This document shows, piece after piece, positions 11,796-22,937 of a DNA stretch of 64,000 nucleotides. Numbering within the stretch: position 1 is the first letter of the stretch; every line of letters begins with the position of its first letter. The translations under genes and the position numbers were made by a program. The stretch is from NCBI GenBank assembly GCA_014529385.2, contig CM043963.1:77491412-77555411 (forward strand), read 5' to 3'. The notes beneath the pieces were generated by a model. The model was given only the letters and a program-made list of their open reading frames with translations. It was not told the DNA's origin and ran no database searches. This stretch comes from Adiantum capillus-veneris (Eukaryota; Streptophyta; Polypodiopsida; Polypodiales; Pteridaceae).

Positions 11796-13470
11796 CTCCA
11801 TAGGGGGGGAGCTAATTTTGCTCGAATGATATCATGCGGTACGGAAGTCTTGGCTCTAATCAACCGAGAGATCATAGATACGAGGGGCTTCTCCATACAC
11901 CTCCAACCATCCTGGCCTACAGAAGGTCCCCAAACCTGCACCCCATATAACATCGTAGAGGCAACCAAAGTATCAAAGAGCCATAACTTTGTCCTAGGTT
12001 CCTGGAACTGAACCTGCGAACACATCCTCTCCATTCCTCCCAGAGCCGCACCAGCTCTAGTTAGTCTAGTCTCTGCCGCTCTTCTCAAAGAAAATCTCGG
12101 CCCAGTAAAGACTACCCCTAGGTAAGTGTATGCATCTGTATACTCCACAATCTCCTGACCGTATTTGAAAGTACGTACTGATCTCCTGACCCATTGCGGT
12201 GTGGTGTTAAACACCATAACCTTGGTTTTACCTAGGTTTACACACAATCCACTATCCTCTGCCAAACTGCGTAGTGCATCTAAACGTCATTGCATACCTT
12301 CTGGTGAGTCCGATACCAACAGAATATCATCAGCATATAGCAACAATGGGATCCATGTCCCTACCAGCTGGGCACCCCTCTCACCCTCTCTGTCAATGTA
12401 ATCAGACACCTCATCAACATACATACCAAATAGAGTAGGCGACAATGGGCAACCCTGTTTCACTCCAGTAGTAGAGTGAACTAAATCGGATACCCCTTCC
12501 GGAGTGCGTACATGTCCCATCACTGATCTGTACAAAGCCATAATCCCCCAAATCACCTCTATGGGCACCCCCATCTCCTGTAGTCTGCGCATCAATCGAG
12601 CTCTTGGTACCATGTCAAATGCTTTGCGAAAATCCACAAAGCTACAATAGATCCGTCTCCCATGTGCTCTGTCCTCCTCAATGATGGCCCTGAATGTCAA
12701 AAAGAAACCCCTCCTGAAGCCGGCCTGACCTTTTGCTCGTAGACCCTCGCCCTCTGCCCAATTACTCAAGTGTTGCTCCAGAATAGATGCATACAACCGT
12801 ACCAATGTGTGTCCAACCATAATAGTGCGGTAGTTCCCAGGCCCTGTAGGGTCACCAGCCTTGAGGATGGGCACAATATTAGACAGCCTCCAAGTCTCAG
12901 GTAACCCCTCACACATGGCACGATTGAACAACACTGCGAGAACCTCCATCAGCATATCCCTGGCATGTATAAAGTGCTTCGCTACTAGACCGTCATGATC
13001 ATATGCCTTCTTGGTCCTCATCCTGTCGATGGCCCTTTGTACCATCTCAGATGTAAAGAAAGTGCTCGTAGCTGGGCAAGGCTTGGTAGGGTCTGGAAGG
13101 GGTTCCTGTCTAGGAACTGTATAAATGATGTTGCATATTGGCTCCACACATCAGGTGAAGTAATCACTGGGGGAGGGGAGTGCTCATGGAAGAGTCGCCA
13201 TGTCTCTCCTGAGTCCCTACTCAAGAACATCTGATATAAGTCTCGGTCCATCTGAGCTAGGTAAGCTCACTTCTTCCGTCGCACAAGGCGTAGAAAAGCA
13301 ATCCGAGACTGTCTGTAAGTGATGACTCCTAAAAGAAGATCCCTCTGAAGCTCGGCTCTCATCTCTCTGCACTTCTCATCATACCAACTATTCTGGGGCA
13401 TGCTCCCAGAATGTCGTCTCTTGCCTGGTGCCCGGCTCAGTGTGTGGGTATGCCACTGATGCAGCCCCAT
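11796..13470 (-). pseudogene. LINE C reverse transcriptase and linker, broken
   Basis: Linker frame 13470-13267, then RT frame 13147-12287 with SNIVPILKAGDPTGPGNYR, SFVDFRKAFDMVPR (motif A), TTGVKQGCPLSPTLFGMYVD (motif B) and LLLYADDILLVSDSP (catalytic YADD). After a frame break at ~12287 the thumb follows (12265-11796; GLCVNLGKTKVMVFN, QFQEPRTKLWLFDTLVAS). No RNase H domain is seen in this LINE family. Confidence 0.88.
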
Positions 13471-13645
13471 GCAGTGTCTCAGTCAGTAGAGTGGTGAACT
13501 CCTCCACTGAGAGGCCTGTACCATTTGTGCCAGTTGTGCCTTCCAATAGACGGTCCCAGATCTCCTCTATATAAACGAAATCAGTCTCTGGTGTAAATGT
13601 ATAGCGGGTGTGTGACCTACTTCCTGATGTCTGGGTTGTACTATA

Positions 13646-14452
13646 CTAAAATTTAACGGACAGTGTCAAGAGAGCATGATCTACTGCTATGCCCACTGGC
13701 CTGGCTCCCACTGTGAAATCTTGAATGCAGGGGACAAAGCTCGGTTGTGTCATAACATAATCCACTGTACTGGCTCCATGTCTGCGTGGAAAGCATGTGA
13801 AACCGACTGCTCCACGAAATCGTTGTAAACCATTAAGTATGGCTAATCCATGTGTAGTCGTCATTTCCATGAGGTATCTTCCATACTCCGTCTGCTCTCT
13901 GTCATCTGAGCATCTGTCAAGTCCCAACTCACCCACATCCAGCTCTCTAAGCATCTCATCTGAAGTGTCGTAGAAGATTGTTTGCAAGTTGCCCGTTCGG
14001 GCATTGAAGTCCCCTAGGAGAATGATATCACCATCCCTAGAAAACTTCCATATGTCATCATCTAGTATAGAGAAAGGCGACTGCCCTCTGGATGCAGCAT
14101 ACACTAATGTACTGGGAGGAAAGTAACATATGGCAATATATAGGAATCGACATGTGTCAGCTCTCAGTCTCACCCACATATATCTAGCATGATCGTCTAT
14201 TCGTACAATATGCAGTAATGGTTGTAGTTTCTCTCTGAATAGCACTGCTACTCCTCCTGAACCTCTACTCCCATGCTCAGATCTCACATTTGTCCTGTGA
14301 GCTGTCTCCCATCTGTATCCCACCACATGTGGCATCACCTGTCTAGGGGCTTGATGAGTCTCTGAGAAGAATACAATATCCTTGTCTTTGAAACTGTCCT
14401 CAAATGCACCCACGTCCAACCTCATAGACCCATTACAATTCCAGGTAGCCAT
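13646..14452 (-). CDS. LINE C APE-type endonuclease domain (ORF2 N-terminus)
   Basis: 268 codons from MATWNCNGSMRLDVGAFED. The APE/exonuclease-III fold signatures are all present: WNCNG at the start, FFSETH, RGSGGVAVLF, YMWVRLRAD, ILLGDFNARTG, ASTVDYVMTQPS and PVGIAVDHALLTLSV. It would nick target DNA for reverse transcription. The frame ends at 13646, where the linker to the RT is broken, so ORF2 as a whole is a pseudogene although this domain is open. Confidence 0.85.
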   Translation of the reverse strand: MATWNCNGSMRLDVGAFEDSFKDKDIVFFSETHQAPRQVMPHVVGYRWETAHRTNVRSEHGSRGSGGVAVLFREKLQPLLHIVRIDDHARYMWVRLRADTCRFLYIAICYFPPSTLVYAASRGQSPFSILDDDIWKFSRDGDIILLGDFNARTGNLQTIFYDTSDEMLRELDVGELGLDRCSDDREQTEYGRYLMEMTTTHGLAILNGLQRFRGAVGFTCFPRRHGASTVDYVMTQPSFVPCIQDFTVGARPVGIAVDHALLTLSVKF

Positions 14453-14482
14453 CTTCAGTGTGGTCCCATAGGTCTCGCACCG

Positions 14483-15559
14483 TCATGCAGTGCGCCGCTC
14501 TAAAATCACCACCCGTCCATCTCTATAGAAGGCTATCTTTCCCTTCTCCCTTGCTGCTGTAATCTCTGGCATTACCTCTCTCATATGTGCGAGCTGTGAG
14601 AGAGTCAGGTCATCACCGAGGAAAATACATGCCTTTTTGAGAGTAGGCCTCTTCCTCAAGAAATCCTTCTTCTCTTCCAACGAGGGGAACCGTAGTATGA
14701 GAGCTCTCCCCTTTGAAGACTCTCCCGTACCATCACTTTTCTTACTTACCCTCCATGCCGTTGTGTACAAAGGCTTCTCCATCCACATCATGGATGTAAG
14801 GCTTGTGACCTCTTTCTCCACATTCTTTATGTCCTTGAGACCGGTGACTCTCACATGCAGTGCTCGCATCCGCCTTCTTTGTTCCTCTTCGAGGGTCATG
14901 TTGATAAGCGTCGGTGTACAAGGAGTTTCTTGTCCTTTCCCTTTCTTGGCGACCTCAATCCATTTTTCGGCCTCGTCCGCCTTTTTCTGTGTCCTTGTTA
15001 TCATCTCCGCCCATGAAGATGTCTTTGCCACACTCAATTTCTCTTCCTCTGTGATCATCCGTACCTGTTCCTTGATTTCCTTGATTTCATCTATTACCGA
15101 GGGCTGAAATTCGCCTTCCTCTAGTCCATTGCTTACTCTATCAGCAAGCTCCTGTTTAAGGGCTGAGACTTCTTTTTGAGTGTCCGTATCTCGGCGTTGG
15201 GGTTCTCCTGTTTGAGGGCTGAGACTTCTTCTTTGAGTATCTGTATTTCTGCGTTAAGACTCTCTTTCTCCTTCTTCCATTGTGCGCCTTCATTGAAGAC
15301 GATGCATCTGAAGGAGGTTGGCCTTCTCCATCCACCATCCTTCCATCTCTGTTTTCCACTCCTTCATTTCCCTCTCCATCTGCGCCATCCGCTTGTTCGT
15401 GAGCATGAAGGTTGCCTTTGCTCGCGACTTGCAAACAGTTGAGACATTGACGGCTTCCGTGTCCTGTGCAAGGTCCTTTGCAGGGGAGATTGCTTCCATG
15501 TTTTGTCGTTCAAGAGATGTATCGGGCTCACTTACCATTTCGCACACAGAATTTCCCAC
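14483..15559 (-). pseudogene. LINE C ORF1 (coiled coil plus nucleic-acid-binding C-terminus)
   Basis: The first frame (15559-15290) reads a charged coiled coil (KRMAQMEREMKEWKTEME). After a frame break the second (15058-14483, 191 codons) begins MITEEEKLSVAKTSSWAEM and continues with a heptad-rich stretch (QKKADEAEKWIEVAKKG). It then has an RRM-like unit (RALHVRVTGLKDIKNVEKEV, ALILRFPSLEEKKDFL) and a conserved tail (IFLGDDLTLSQLAHMREVMPEI). This layout is that of L1-type ORF1 proteins that coat the LINE RNA. The second block is intact. Confidence 0.75.
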
Positions 15560-15850
15560 TGAATCCTACGCATATGATGTCGCGTATGATGTCCGGGTCT
15601 ATAGTGGCCGGCACACTAGAAACCACTCCAAAACAAGGATATGTGAGCGAGGGTATGTCCTTCTCAACTTGACGAGCCCAACACGGCTCACAATACAAGA
15701 TAACAAGGGTTCAAAGCTCAAGGGGCTCACCCTTCTACTGGCATACAAAGTATGGGATAAAGACGCACTTGAGAGATCAGCCACGACCTCGAAAACAACT
15801 CCACGCTCTGGCTCATCTGAGTCCAGGCGGAGAAACCAAAACCCCACAAC

Positions 15851-16118
15851 TTGATGCGGGTATCTTTACATCCACAGCCCACTACGGGCGCTCGACCAAT
15901 TCAGCCAAAGTTCCAAAGGTTCAGCCTCTTTGTGATATGTTGTTGTCACCTACACCTGACACCCCTACTGAGCGCGACCTGCACATCCAAAACTGTATTC
16001 GCAAAGAGGCCCTGCGCCAATGACCAACGCGGACGCCACTGCTGTGTCTAGTGGAGCTAGATGCGCAAGGGGCTGAACTGCTACCCACGCCAGAGCTGCT
16101 GCAGGGGCTGAAGCACCT

Positions 16119-16177
<59 letters not shown>

Positions 16178-16218
16178 TACCTGGAGTTCCACGCGATGAA
16201 GGGATTGAAGCACTCACG

Positions 16219-16259
<41 letters not shown>

Positions 16260-16582
16260 ATGGCAGACCTGCTCGCGCTCAGACAACAGCCTGCACAGCA
16301 TCCCGTTGAGGCATCCCACGCTGCAGGAAGTGTGACGCCCGAACTGCCCACGCACTGCCTGCAGCAATTCCTAGCGAGTGGTCCGTGAGCTCGACATCCG
16401 CTGGCTGCACAGCTGGCTGTACAGCACGCTGTGAGTAGGTCGCGTCTGCTAGGGTTCGCTGATGTCTGCAGCGACCCCTTCAGCCTCGCGCTTAGCAGCT
16501 CGCCAGAGAGAGAGCTGTCCTCCTCGCTGCAGAGAGACCCTCGCGCTCAGCCTGCCAGAGAGAGAGAGAGAGAGAGAAAGAA
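15851..16582. repeat. Microsatellite-rich spacer between LINE C and LINE D tail
   Basis: Contains (CA)n at 16123-16164 running into a short GA tract, (GA)n at about 16222-16258, and (GA)n then (GAAA)n at 16558-16597. The rest is C/G-rich and unassigned. No gene is recognised. Confidence 0.75.
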
Positions 16583-16597
16583 AGAAAGAAAGAAAGA

Positions 16598-17022
16598 AAC
16601 ATTTTTAACGTCTATGTCAGGCCGAAATCGGCCTATGAGACAAATCAAATGTACATGGTGTGTATGTCATCCGTCTATCGGAAAGACAAATGAAACAAAA
16701 CTGATACAAAACTGAACTGAATGTAGGTAGTGGAGTATCTGAGGAGGGATGGAGCTCTATCTCTAGGGATATATGCATGTCTATATGCTCAAGGTAGTAC
16801 AATCATGAGAATGCATCCATCAAGCTATCTAGCTCCATCCTGTACTAATGGGGGGATGTAAGATGTGGTACATGGGCGGGTCTGGTGCCAAGGCTACCCG
16901 GATGAAAGCTGTCGGGTCGGCCCTCATCTGAGCCACTCGCTCCTCAGTGGCACGGCGCTCCCGGGCTCGGATCTCCTCGATCTGTCGGTGGTGGGAGCTC
17001 GCGCCCCTGTAGCCTGTGACTC

Positions 17023-17025
<3 letters not shown>
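16598..17025 (-). mobile_element. LINE D, 3' end only (divergent family member)
   Basis: The sense-strand 3' end carries the family stem-loop (16610-16641, perfect AGGCCGA/TCGGCCT arms) right before a (CTTT)n/(CT)n tail. The C-terminal coding end reads IEEIRARERRATEERVAQM and stops near 16850. It is truncated at its 5' end by the (GA)n at 17026. Sequence outside the stem-loop differs from the other LINEs. Confidence 0.6.

Positions 17026-17071
<46 letters not shown>
17026..17071. repeat. (GA)n microsatellite at a LINE-LINE junction
   Basis: An uninterrupted GA tract between the truncated 5' end of LINE D and the 3' tail (GAAATG repeats) of LINE E. Confidence 0.95.
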
Positions 17072-17074
<3 letters not shown>

Positions 17075-17722
17075 GAAATGAAATGTGATATTAACGCCTT
17101 CAAAAGGCCAAAATGACCTATGAGACCAAAAGGTTACATGTGGTGAATCTAATACCAGGTTTGGGTACAAAAAGTACAAAGAACTGAAAAGAAAATAGTG
17201 GGTAGGGGTGGGGTGAAAGCTGATACAAACGGAAGACAAAGGGTGAGCTAATACAGTGGAGCTATCTGACAGTCGAGGCATCATATACATATACATCGGT
17301 ATCCGGGATGGCTCCTATGTCGCTCCAATATGGTATGGATCCTCTGTCGCAGTCTCCGTCGATATTGAGAGGGCCCTCTCATCCGTGGGCGACGGGACCT
17401 CCCCAACTCTATCACCCGATCAAGTAGTATGCCTCTGGTACCTCTGGTGTTGTTATGTTGTGGGGGTTGCTCGAACTCCTCTGTCTATGACTGAAAGAAA
17501 ACTGTGATCTTCCCTGTTGCTGGATCTCTCTCATTGTGCCCCTCTTCAAGAGGTCCTCTCTGTGTTTGCGAATCTCCAGTAAGTATAATCTGAGGCATCT
17601 CTGATCCTGGTATCTCATGACCATAGAAAGTGGCCCAAAACCCTCTCTAAATAGACAATGAAAGCGGCCTCATATCTCATATTATACTGGGCAATGACAG
17701 ATGTAATGTAGCTGTGTCTCTG

Positions 17723-17995
17723 TCTTAGGTGCAGTGGAATGAATGTTCTCAAGATTAGTGTCCTTTATTGCTCAAGGTTTCTTTTAGTTCTTTAGGGAAA
17801 GAGAGAGCTTTCCGTCTTGTAGAGTGTTGTGGTCACGAACAAAGTGAGTGGATGTTGTGCGTGCAAATGAATGAGACTGAGAGAAGGACAGAGAAGAGAT
17901 ACGACACCAAGAGGTTGTAAAACCCTCCTCCGAAGGCCCCACTCTCGTCGGCGAGAGTGGTCTACTTGATTGCACAACGGTGTACAATGCTCGAG
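17723..17995 (-). repeat. E1 3' LTR, truncated
   Basis: Matches 21382-21655 closely (GGTGCAG.GGAATGAATG, TTTCTTTTAGTTCTTTAGGG, CCGAAGGCCCCACTCTCGTC). The ~990 bp that should follow up to the CACGTGACA end are missing, and internal sequence begins at ~17996. The outermost bases read TCTTAGG instead of TGTTAGG. Confidence 0.85.
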
Positions 17996-18288
17996 AGAGA
18001 TAGCCAACAGCATCCGGAATCCTGGAAGGGAATCTTCGCCGGCCCACTCTGATGTGTGGGTCGTGCGGTACTTAAACATCATAAAGGTCTGCAACGCTTT
18101 CTTCTTTGGGCCGCGCCGAAAGCGACACAAAGTCTTCTGAATCTCCTTTCTTGCTTCAACTTCGTCTAGAGTCCTGCTTCTTTCGTCTTCAAAAATCTCC
18201 ATGGCTGAAAATTCCTGAAACCATCTCCAACACAAAACCATGAACATACCCATTCCATGTAAAGTGAAGGAAAAAAATCTTGTCTTCT

Positions 18289-19517
18289 CTAAAGACTGTG
18301 ATGCAATGTAGATGAACACATAGACGGAATGACAAACCGTTCATCAAACACATGCAAACAATGAGGCCGAATCTTTTCTGTTTGATCAAAAACAATCAAC
18401 TGTGGCAAATCAGAATGGGAATGCCCATGCTTGGTGCTCATACTATCATGTGCTCGTTCAGAAACTGTGTCATGCCACGGAAGAGACATGGAATGTGACT
18501 TCCTGACATACAAACTTTTCAACTTTTCATGAACAATCCGCATACATTCGTGCTCATCCATGAGAGAAAAGTGCTCAACATACAATATGTCATGCTTAGG
18601 AAAAGGGATCACATAACGATGCTGACTAAAATACAGGAAACGATCACGAATGAAACATTCGAACAATGCGTGCATATCAATCATGCTACCACATAATACT
18701 TCCTGTGATGGTTCTTTGGACCAAGGCTCGAGAGCCAAGATCGCCTCTTCGGGATCTATCGAATCTTCTTGTGGGGGATCTGTGGACCTCGACTCGAAAG
18801 CCAAGATCGATTCTTGGTGATTGATCGAATCTACAACGAGGTTAGCTTCGCTAGAAAAAGCATCAACTAACACATCATCCTTGTGAACAATCACTTCTGG
18901 TTCATGCAGTTCATTATGCTTGTCTTTATCATGCAAATCATTATCATTCAAAGCATCATGCTTCTCATAATCATGCAAATCATGTGTGTCATGTTGTGGA
19001 GAAGAAGAGACTGAGAGAGTCTCCTTCTCTTGAATCTTGTCAATCTTGTCCTGTATATTAGCAATGAGAGATGGAGAATGAGCAATGTCCTCTCCATGAA
19101 TGACACTAGGAGAATCACTTTTGGCATTGAGAGTTATGGTGTTAGTCAGAAAATCCTGGAGAGCGTCATTATAACGAAACCATCGAATGCCCAAAATCAT
19201 ATCACATCCTGAGAGAGGAGAAACAACAAATTTTCTAGTGAAGGCAGTCTGTTTAATTGCAAATAACACATCAAGGCATTCCTCAGTGATGAGAGCGTCC
19301 ATACCAGGATGAAAGCCAGAGACCTCGATAGGAGATCTCGGACTAACTTCGAGGCGGGCTCTCTCAACAAGAGAACAAGAGAGGGGCTGATCACATCATG
19401 CATACTACCTGGGTCAAACAATATGACAACGGTGCCCCGACGTACGACCATAACATTTAATGAGAGAATCATCAATGGGAGGGTCCTGAGAAACTTTGGG
19501 CACAATCGTGTTATCAT
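18289..19517 (-). pseudogene. E1 protease plus unknown acidic, His-rich domain
   Basis: Retropepsin start RGTVVILFDPGSMHDVISPSL (frame 19517-19197), with DPG in place of the usual D-S/T-G. After a frame break the frame 19302-18289 gives the protease end (GCDMILGIRWFRYNDAL). About 220 residues then follow that I do not recognise, rich in D, H and E (HDLHDYEKHDALNDNDLHD), with paired units ILAFESRSTDPPQE / ILALEPWSKEPSQE and a tail FECFIRDRFLYFSQHRYVIP. A similar tail is found in element E2 (36865-36623). In a complete gypsy element RT would start here. Confidence 0.72.
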
Positions 19518-19551
19518 TCATTGCATTGACAGATGTAGTGGGTGCTGTGGG

Positions 19552-20862
19552 TTATTTAGATTCATTCGAGTCAAGCTCAAGACATGTTCTTTTTATGTGA
19601 CCCTTAATGTGACAATGAAAACAACGCCTTTCTTTAGAATAAGTGCTTTGTTCTTCCGAAGTGATGTAATCTCCTACAATTCCTTGTGCTACCTTTTCAT
19701 CTGGAGTAAGCTTAGGTTTAGCAGTTGTGTTAGCCTTACCCTTAGATTCATTGAAAGAATTCTTTGATAAGATACTGTTGGTAGATTGGTTAGAAGAGTT
19801 ATCATTCTTACCGTTCTTACCGTTCTGAGGAGTCTGTGAGGTACTTGTGGAAGTCTTGTTCTCCTTAGGCTTTCCCTTGTTGTGCTTCATCTCCTGTGCG
19901 AGAGCAATCGCTATCGCCTTGTTGAGATCGATTGGATCGAATACCTCGACATCGTACTTGATAAACTCGTCCAATCCAAAGAGAAAAGCCTCTTTGCGCT
20001 CATCATCTGACATGCGTAATTGGGTACCTAGTTGCAAAACACGATTAGAAAAAGACATAACCGGCATACCATTTTGCTTGAGAGCACGCCAATCGTGTTT
20101 CAATCGTGCGAGATACTGAGGTGGCATAAACCACGCCTTGAGCTTGTCTTGGAAATCAACCCAACTAAAGGAGAGGGGCGTGAAATCGTCGGCTGCCTCT
20201 AGGTGCGCGGCTAGTTGTGCCTCTTGCCATGCGTGGTACCAATTTATGACATCACCGGCAAGGTACATAGCTACCGTCAAAACTTTGCTATTCCCTGTCT
20301 TCTTAGCTGTCGCAAAATAAGCATTAAATTGATGCAACCAAGAATGAATCACTGTAGCATCCATCTTACCGTCATACTTACTGAAAGTCAACTTTTCTGT
20401 GACTGGATGGTTGGAATCCGTGTCGTGGCTTGCGCCACTTGACAAACTTCCACGATCTTTGGATGGATCGGTCTTCGAGGCTAGGATGTGGGAAAGAAAT
20501 TCTTGATGGCGAATCTCCCTTTGAGCTTCTCATTCATCGCGCTCGCGTTCGAAAGCAAGCCGATTTTCTTCTTGTTTTGCGGCAAGAGCAATGCGCTCAC
20601 GTTCTTGAGCCAGGCGATTTTCATCGCGCTGGCGGTCCTTGGCTTCTTGTGCTTCTGCTTTGCTTGCAAGTTGTGCCAATGCAACTCGATTTTTTTCTTG
20701 TTGTTGTGCCATCATGTCCAACATCGACTTGACCATCATCTCCATAGGACTGAGTGCAACTCCTGGCGTAGATGGCGAAGGGGGAGGGTCGAAAAAGTCT
20801 CCTGGTGGGGAAAAATATTCGCCGCCTCTCTCATGCTCATCACCTGTATGCGAAGTATCCAT
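19552..20862 (-). pseudogene. E1 gag, one in-frame stop
   Basis: Starts MDTSHTGDEHERGGEYFSPP at 20862. A long charged coiled coil (QEKNRVALAQLASKAEAQEA) reaches a TGA at 20530, and the same frame continues (QREIRHQEFLSHILASK) into a retrotrans_gag core (TFSKYDGKMDATVIHSWLHQ, WYHAWQEAQ, FQDKLKAWFMPPQYLARLKH). It ends with a CCHC knuckle CFHCHIKGHIKRTC. Apart from the one stop the frame is open for ~436 codons. Gag would form the particle that packages the RNA. Confidence 0.85.
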
Positions 20863-20904
20863 TCCGCTTTAGGTGACGACCATGCACTATAATCTTGGGT
20901 TCTG

Positions 20905-21045
20905 AAGTTCGCGAGGAACTTGGGTTCTTGAGGGTCTTGAGATACTTGAGGTCCTTGATTCGTGAGAATCTAGGGTTCTTGGGGTTCTTGAGATTCTTGA
21001 GGGTCTTGGGTTCTTGGGGTTCTTGAGGTTTTCTTTCGCTTGCAA
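20905..21045. repeat. TTCTTGAGG-type minisatellite in the E1 leader
   Basis: A dozen or so imperfect 9-12-base units of the type TTCTTGGGG / TTCTTGAGG between the gag start and the primer site. It is not seen in E2. Confidence 0.75.
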
Positions 21046-21368
21046 ATCGCGTTGAGAAGGATCATCTCTTCACCCGAGTTCTACCCTTTTCTGCGGGCGC
21101 ACCCCTTGACGGCCTTGCACTCACACCAAGGTTGCTTTTTCCCACCTCACGTCGATTGGCCGGCCGCTAAGTGCACGGTCCGCTCTCAATGAGTGAAAAG
21201 AGACACAAGGGGAGGCTGGACAAGCCCTTCTTTCTTGGGATTCCTGTCACTCTTCAACAAAACACGATTAGGAATCGCCACGCCCAAGTAAACTTGGGTT
21301 CGTGTGATCGCAACAAGCAAAAAAAATTCTTGTGGTTCTTTCCTTGAGTAATGCAAAACACTTCCAAA

Positions 21369-21380
21369 GCTCTGATACCA
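21369..21380 (-). promoter_or_regulatory. Primer binding site of E1 (tRNA-iMet)
   Basis: On the minus strand TGGTATCAGAGC, one base after the CTAACA end of the LTR. This is the standard complement of the 3' end of plant initiator-Met tRNA and fixes the 5' LTR end and the element's orientation. Confidence 0.93.
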
Positions 21381-21381
21381 A

Positions 21382-22647
21382 TGTTAGGTGCAGCGGAATG
21401 AATGTTGTATTTTCTCAAGATTAGTGATCTTTATTGCTCAAGGTTTCTTTTAGTTCTTTAGGGAAAGAGAGAGCTTTCCGTCTTGTAGAGTGTTGTGGTC
21501 ACGAACAAAGTGAGTGGATGTTGTGCGTGCAAATGAATGAGACTGAGAGAAGGAGAGAGAAGAGATACGACACCGAGAGGTTGTAAAACTCTCCTCCGAA
21601 GGCCCCACTCTCGTCAACGAGAGTGGTCTACTTGATTGCACAACCGTGTACTATGCGAATGCAATGGACAGATGCAATGGGACTATGTCGATGACGACGA
21701 CGGTGATGACGTCGGCGACTTGGGCTGAAATCTGAGATCTTCTAGATGCTGAATTTCTTGGACTGTTTCAAGGCTGAAAATGGACTGTTTCTATCTGCTG
21801 TCAAAAAGGGGCAACTGCTGCGGTTCTGAGAGGTCTTATGGCTGATTCACATGGCTGAAATTCCCTGTTTTGACAAGGAATTTAGGGCTGAACAAAACAC
21901 TGGAAAACAGGGTTCAAGACTGCGTTTTTGAAGAAGCTGCCTTGGCTGATAACGCTGGCTTGTTGCAGTTCTAAGGGGCTGAAATCCTTGCCGTGTTTAG
22001 GTGCTGAAAACCTGGCTGAAAACGCTGCCAATGATGGTCCAAAAACGCTGCCAAGGCTCGTTCTTAACGATCCCAAAAACGCTGGCTGAATTGGACTGCT
22101 GGCTGGCATTAGTACTTCTTGAGGACTGCTGCCAGGGAATGATGGAAACGCCAGCCTCGAGGGTGGAGGGATGGCGATGCTGATCTTGGAAACGCCAAGG
22201 GAAGGGAGGTTATGGCAATGGTCTACTGTGGCGGGGGGGTACTGCTGAGAAGTTGCCTGTTGAGCAGGGAGCTCCTGCTGCCTCTTCTGCCAGAAAGTGT
22301 GAATTTTGGTTTGCTTATATATTAACTTAGCAAAATTGCCCTACCTACTTTTGTAGGAAAGTCACTTAAAAATAATAAGTGAAAATCCCAATAAATCGGA
22401 AAATAGGCTAAATGCACTGGAAAATTCCCCTAACTGATGCTAATGAATTCTGATGGGAATTCCGATGATCATGCTATGTGCAACCGGAGGATATGCATCT
22501 ATGCTAAGTGACTGGGCATGCACGGTCTACGAATAGACTCACAAAAGTGCCAGATCACTACTATTCTAGACTTGACTTGACTAACGGGAACCCTGCTATG
22601 GTGTAGCTTGTCCACGGACACATAGGGTTGGGATGTGTCACGTGACA
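21382..22647 (-). repeat. E1 5' LTR (1,266 bp)
   Basis: On the minus strand it runs TGTCACGTGACACATCC..CTGCACCTAACA. The outer end is set by the CTCTG target duplication and the inner end by the primer site. AATATATAAGC on the minus strand (~22314-22324) is a possible TATA box. The central ~450 bp contain many GCTGAAA-type and ACGCTGGC-type short repeats (21750-22100). Confidence 0.82.
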
Positions 22648-22880
22648 CTCTGGCTCTATTTGGCACATCTGACAAATCCTAAACTCAGCGGGTACTCCTC
22701 TAAATCTGCCTGTCTCGATCCCTAGCTGATGTGAGGATGTGCCTGTCTGACCAATAGCACATTGTATCCCGTGGGATAGATGAGTATCCATGTATCCTGG
22801 TTTGATCACAAAACCATGCTCCGTGAGTTGGAGAAGATGCTCTCTATAGAAAGTCATCTTCGTACCTAGCTCATGTGTGT

Positions 22881-22881
<1 letters not shown>

Positions 22882-22934
<53 letters not shown>
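22882..22934. repeat. (GA)n microsatellite at a LINE-LINE junction
   Basis: GA tract between the 5' truncation of LINE E and the 3' tail of LINE F. Confidence 0.95.

Positions 22935-22937
<3 letters not shown>

Larger units (their letters stand above)
11796..15850 (-). mobile_element. LINE copy C, nearly full length, 3' part lost at the copia junction
   Basis: In sense order: 5' leader and coiled-coil ORF1 (15559-14483), endonuclease (14452-13646), RT (13251-12287) and thumb (12265-11796). It stops within ORF2 where copia sequence begins, so the CCHC knuckle and 3' UTR are missing. Orientation is the same as LINEs A, B and E-I. Confidence 0.88.
17723..22647 (-). mobile_element. LTR retrotransposon E1: gag/protease only, nested in LINE E
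   Basis: Target duplication CTCTG at 17718-17722 and 22648-22652. The 5' LTR (right) is 21382-22647, with a primer site for initiator-Met tRNA next to it. The internal region encodes gag, a retropepsin and an acidic C-terminal part, but no RT, RNase H or integrase. The left LTR keeps only ~270 bp. It must have been mobilised in trans. A second, more decayed member is at 35248-38444. Confidence 0.88.
17072..22881 (-). mobile_element. LINE E fragment, split by LTR element E1
   Basis: The 3' UTR starts with GAAATGAAATGAAATG and the family stem-loop (17095-17128). The C-terminal ORF2 part (17624-17412; MVMRYQDQRCLRLYLLEIRK) is interrupted at 17722 and resumes at 22648 (22857-22648; HLSHGIQCAIGQTGTSSHQL). 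CTCTG is present on both sides of the inserted element. The 5' truncation is at the (GA)n tract beginning 22882. Confidence 0.88.

Noticed and set aside
16051-16367. Frames through (CA)n and (GA)n tracts (also at 30380, 31843, 52530)
   Set aside because: Low-complexity translations (ERERER, SLSLSL, THTHTH) with no domain; they are products of the microsatellites.
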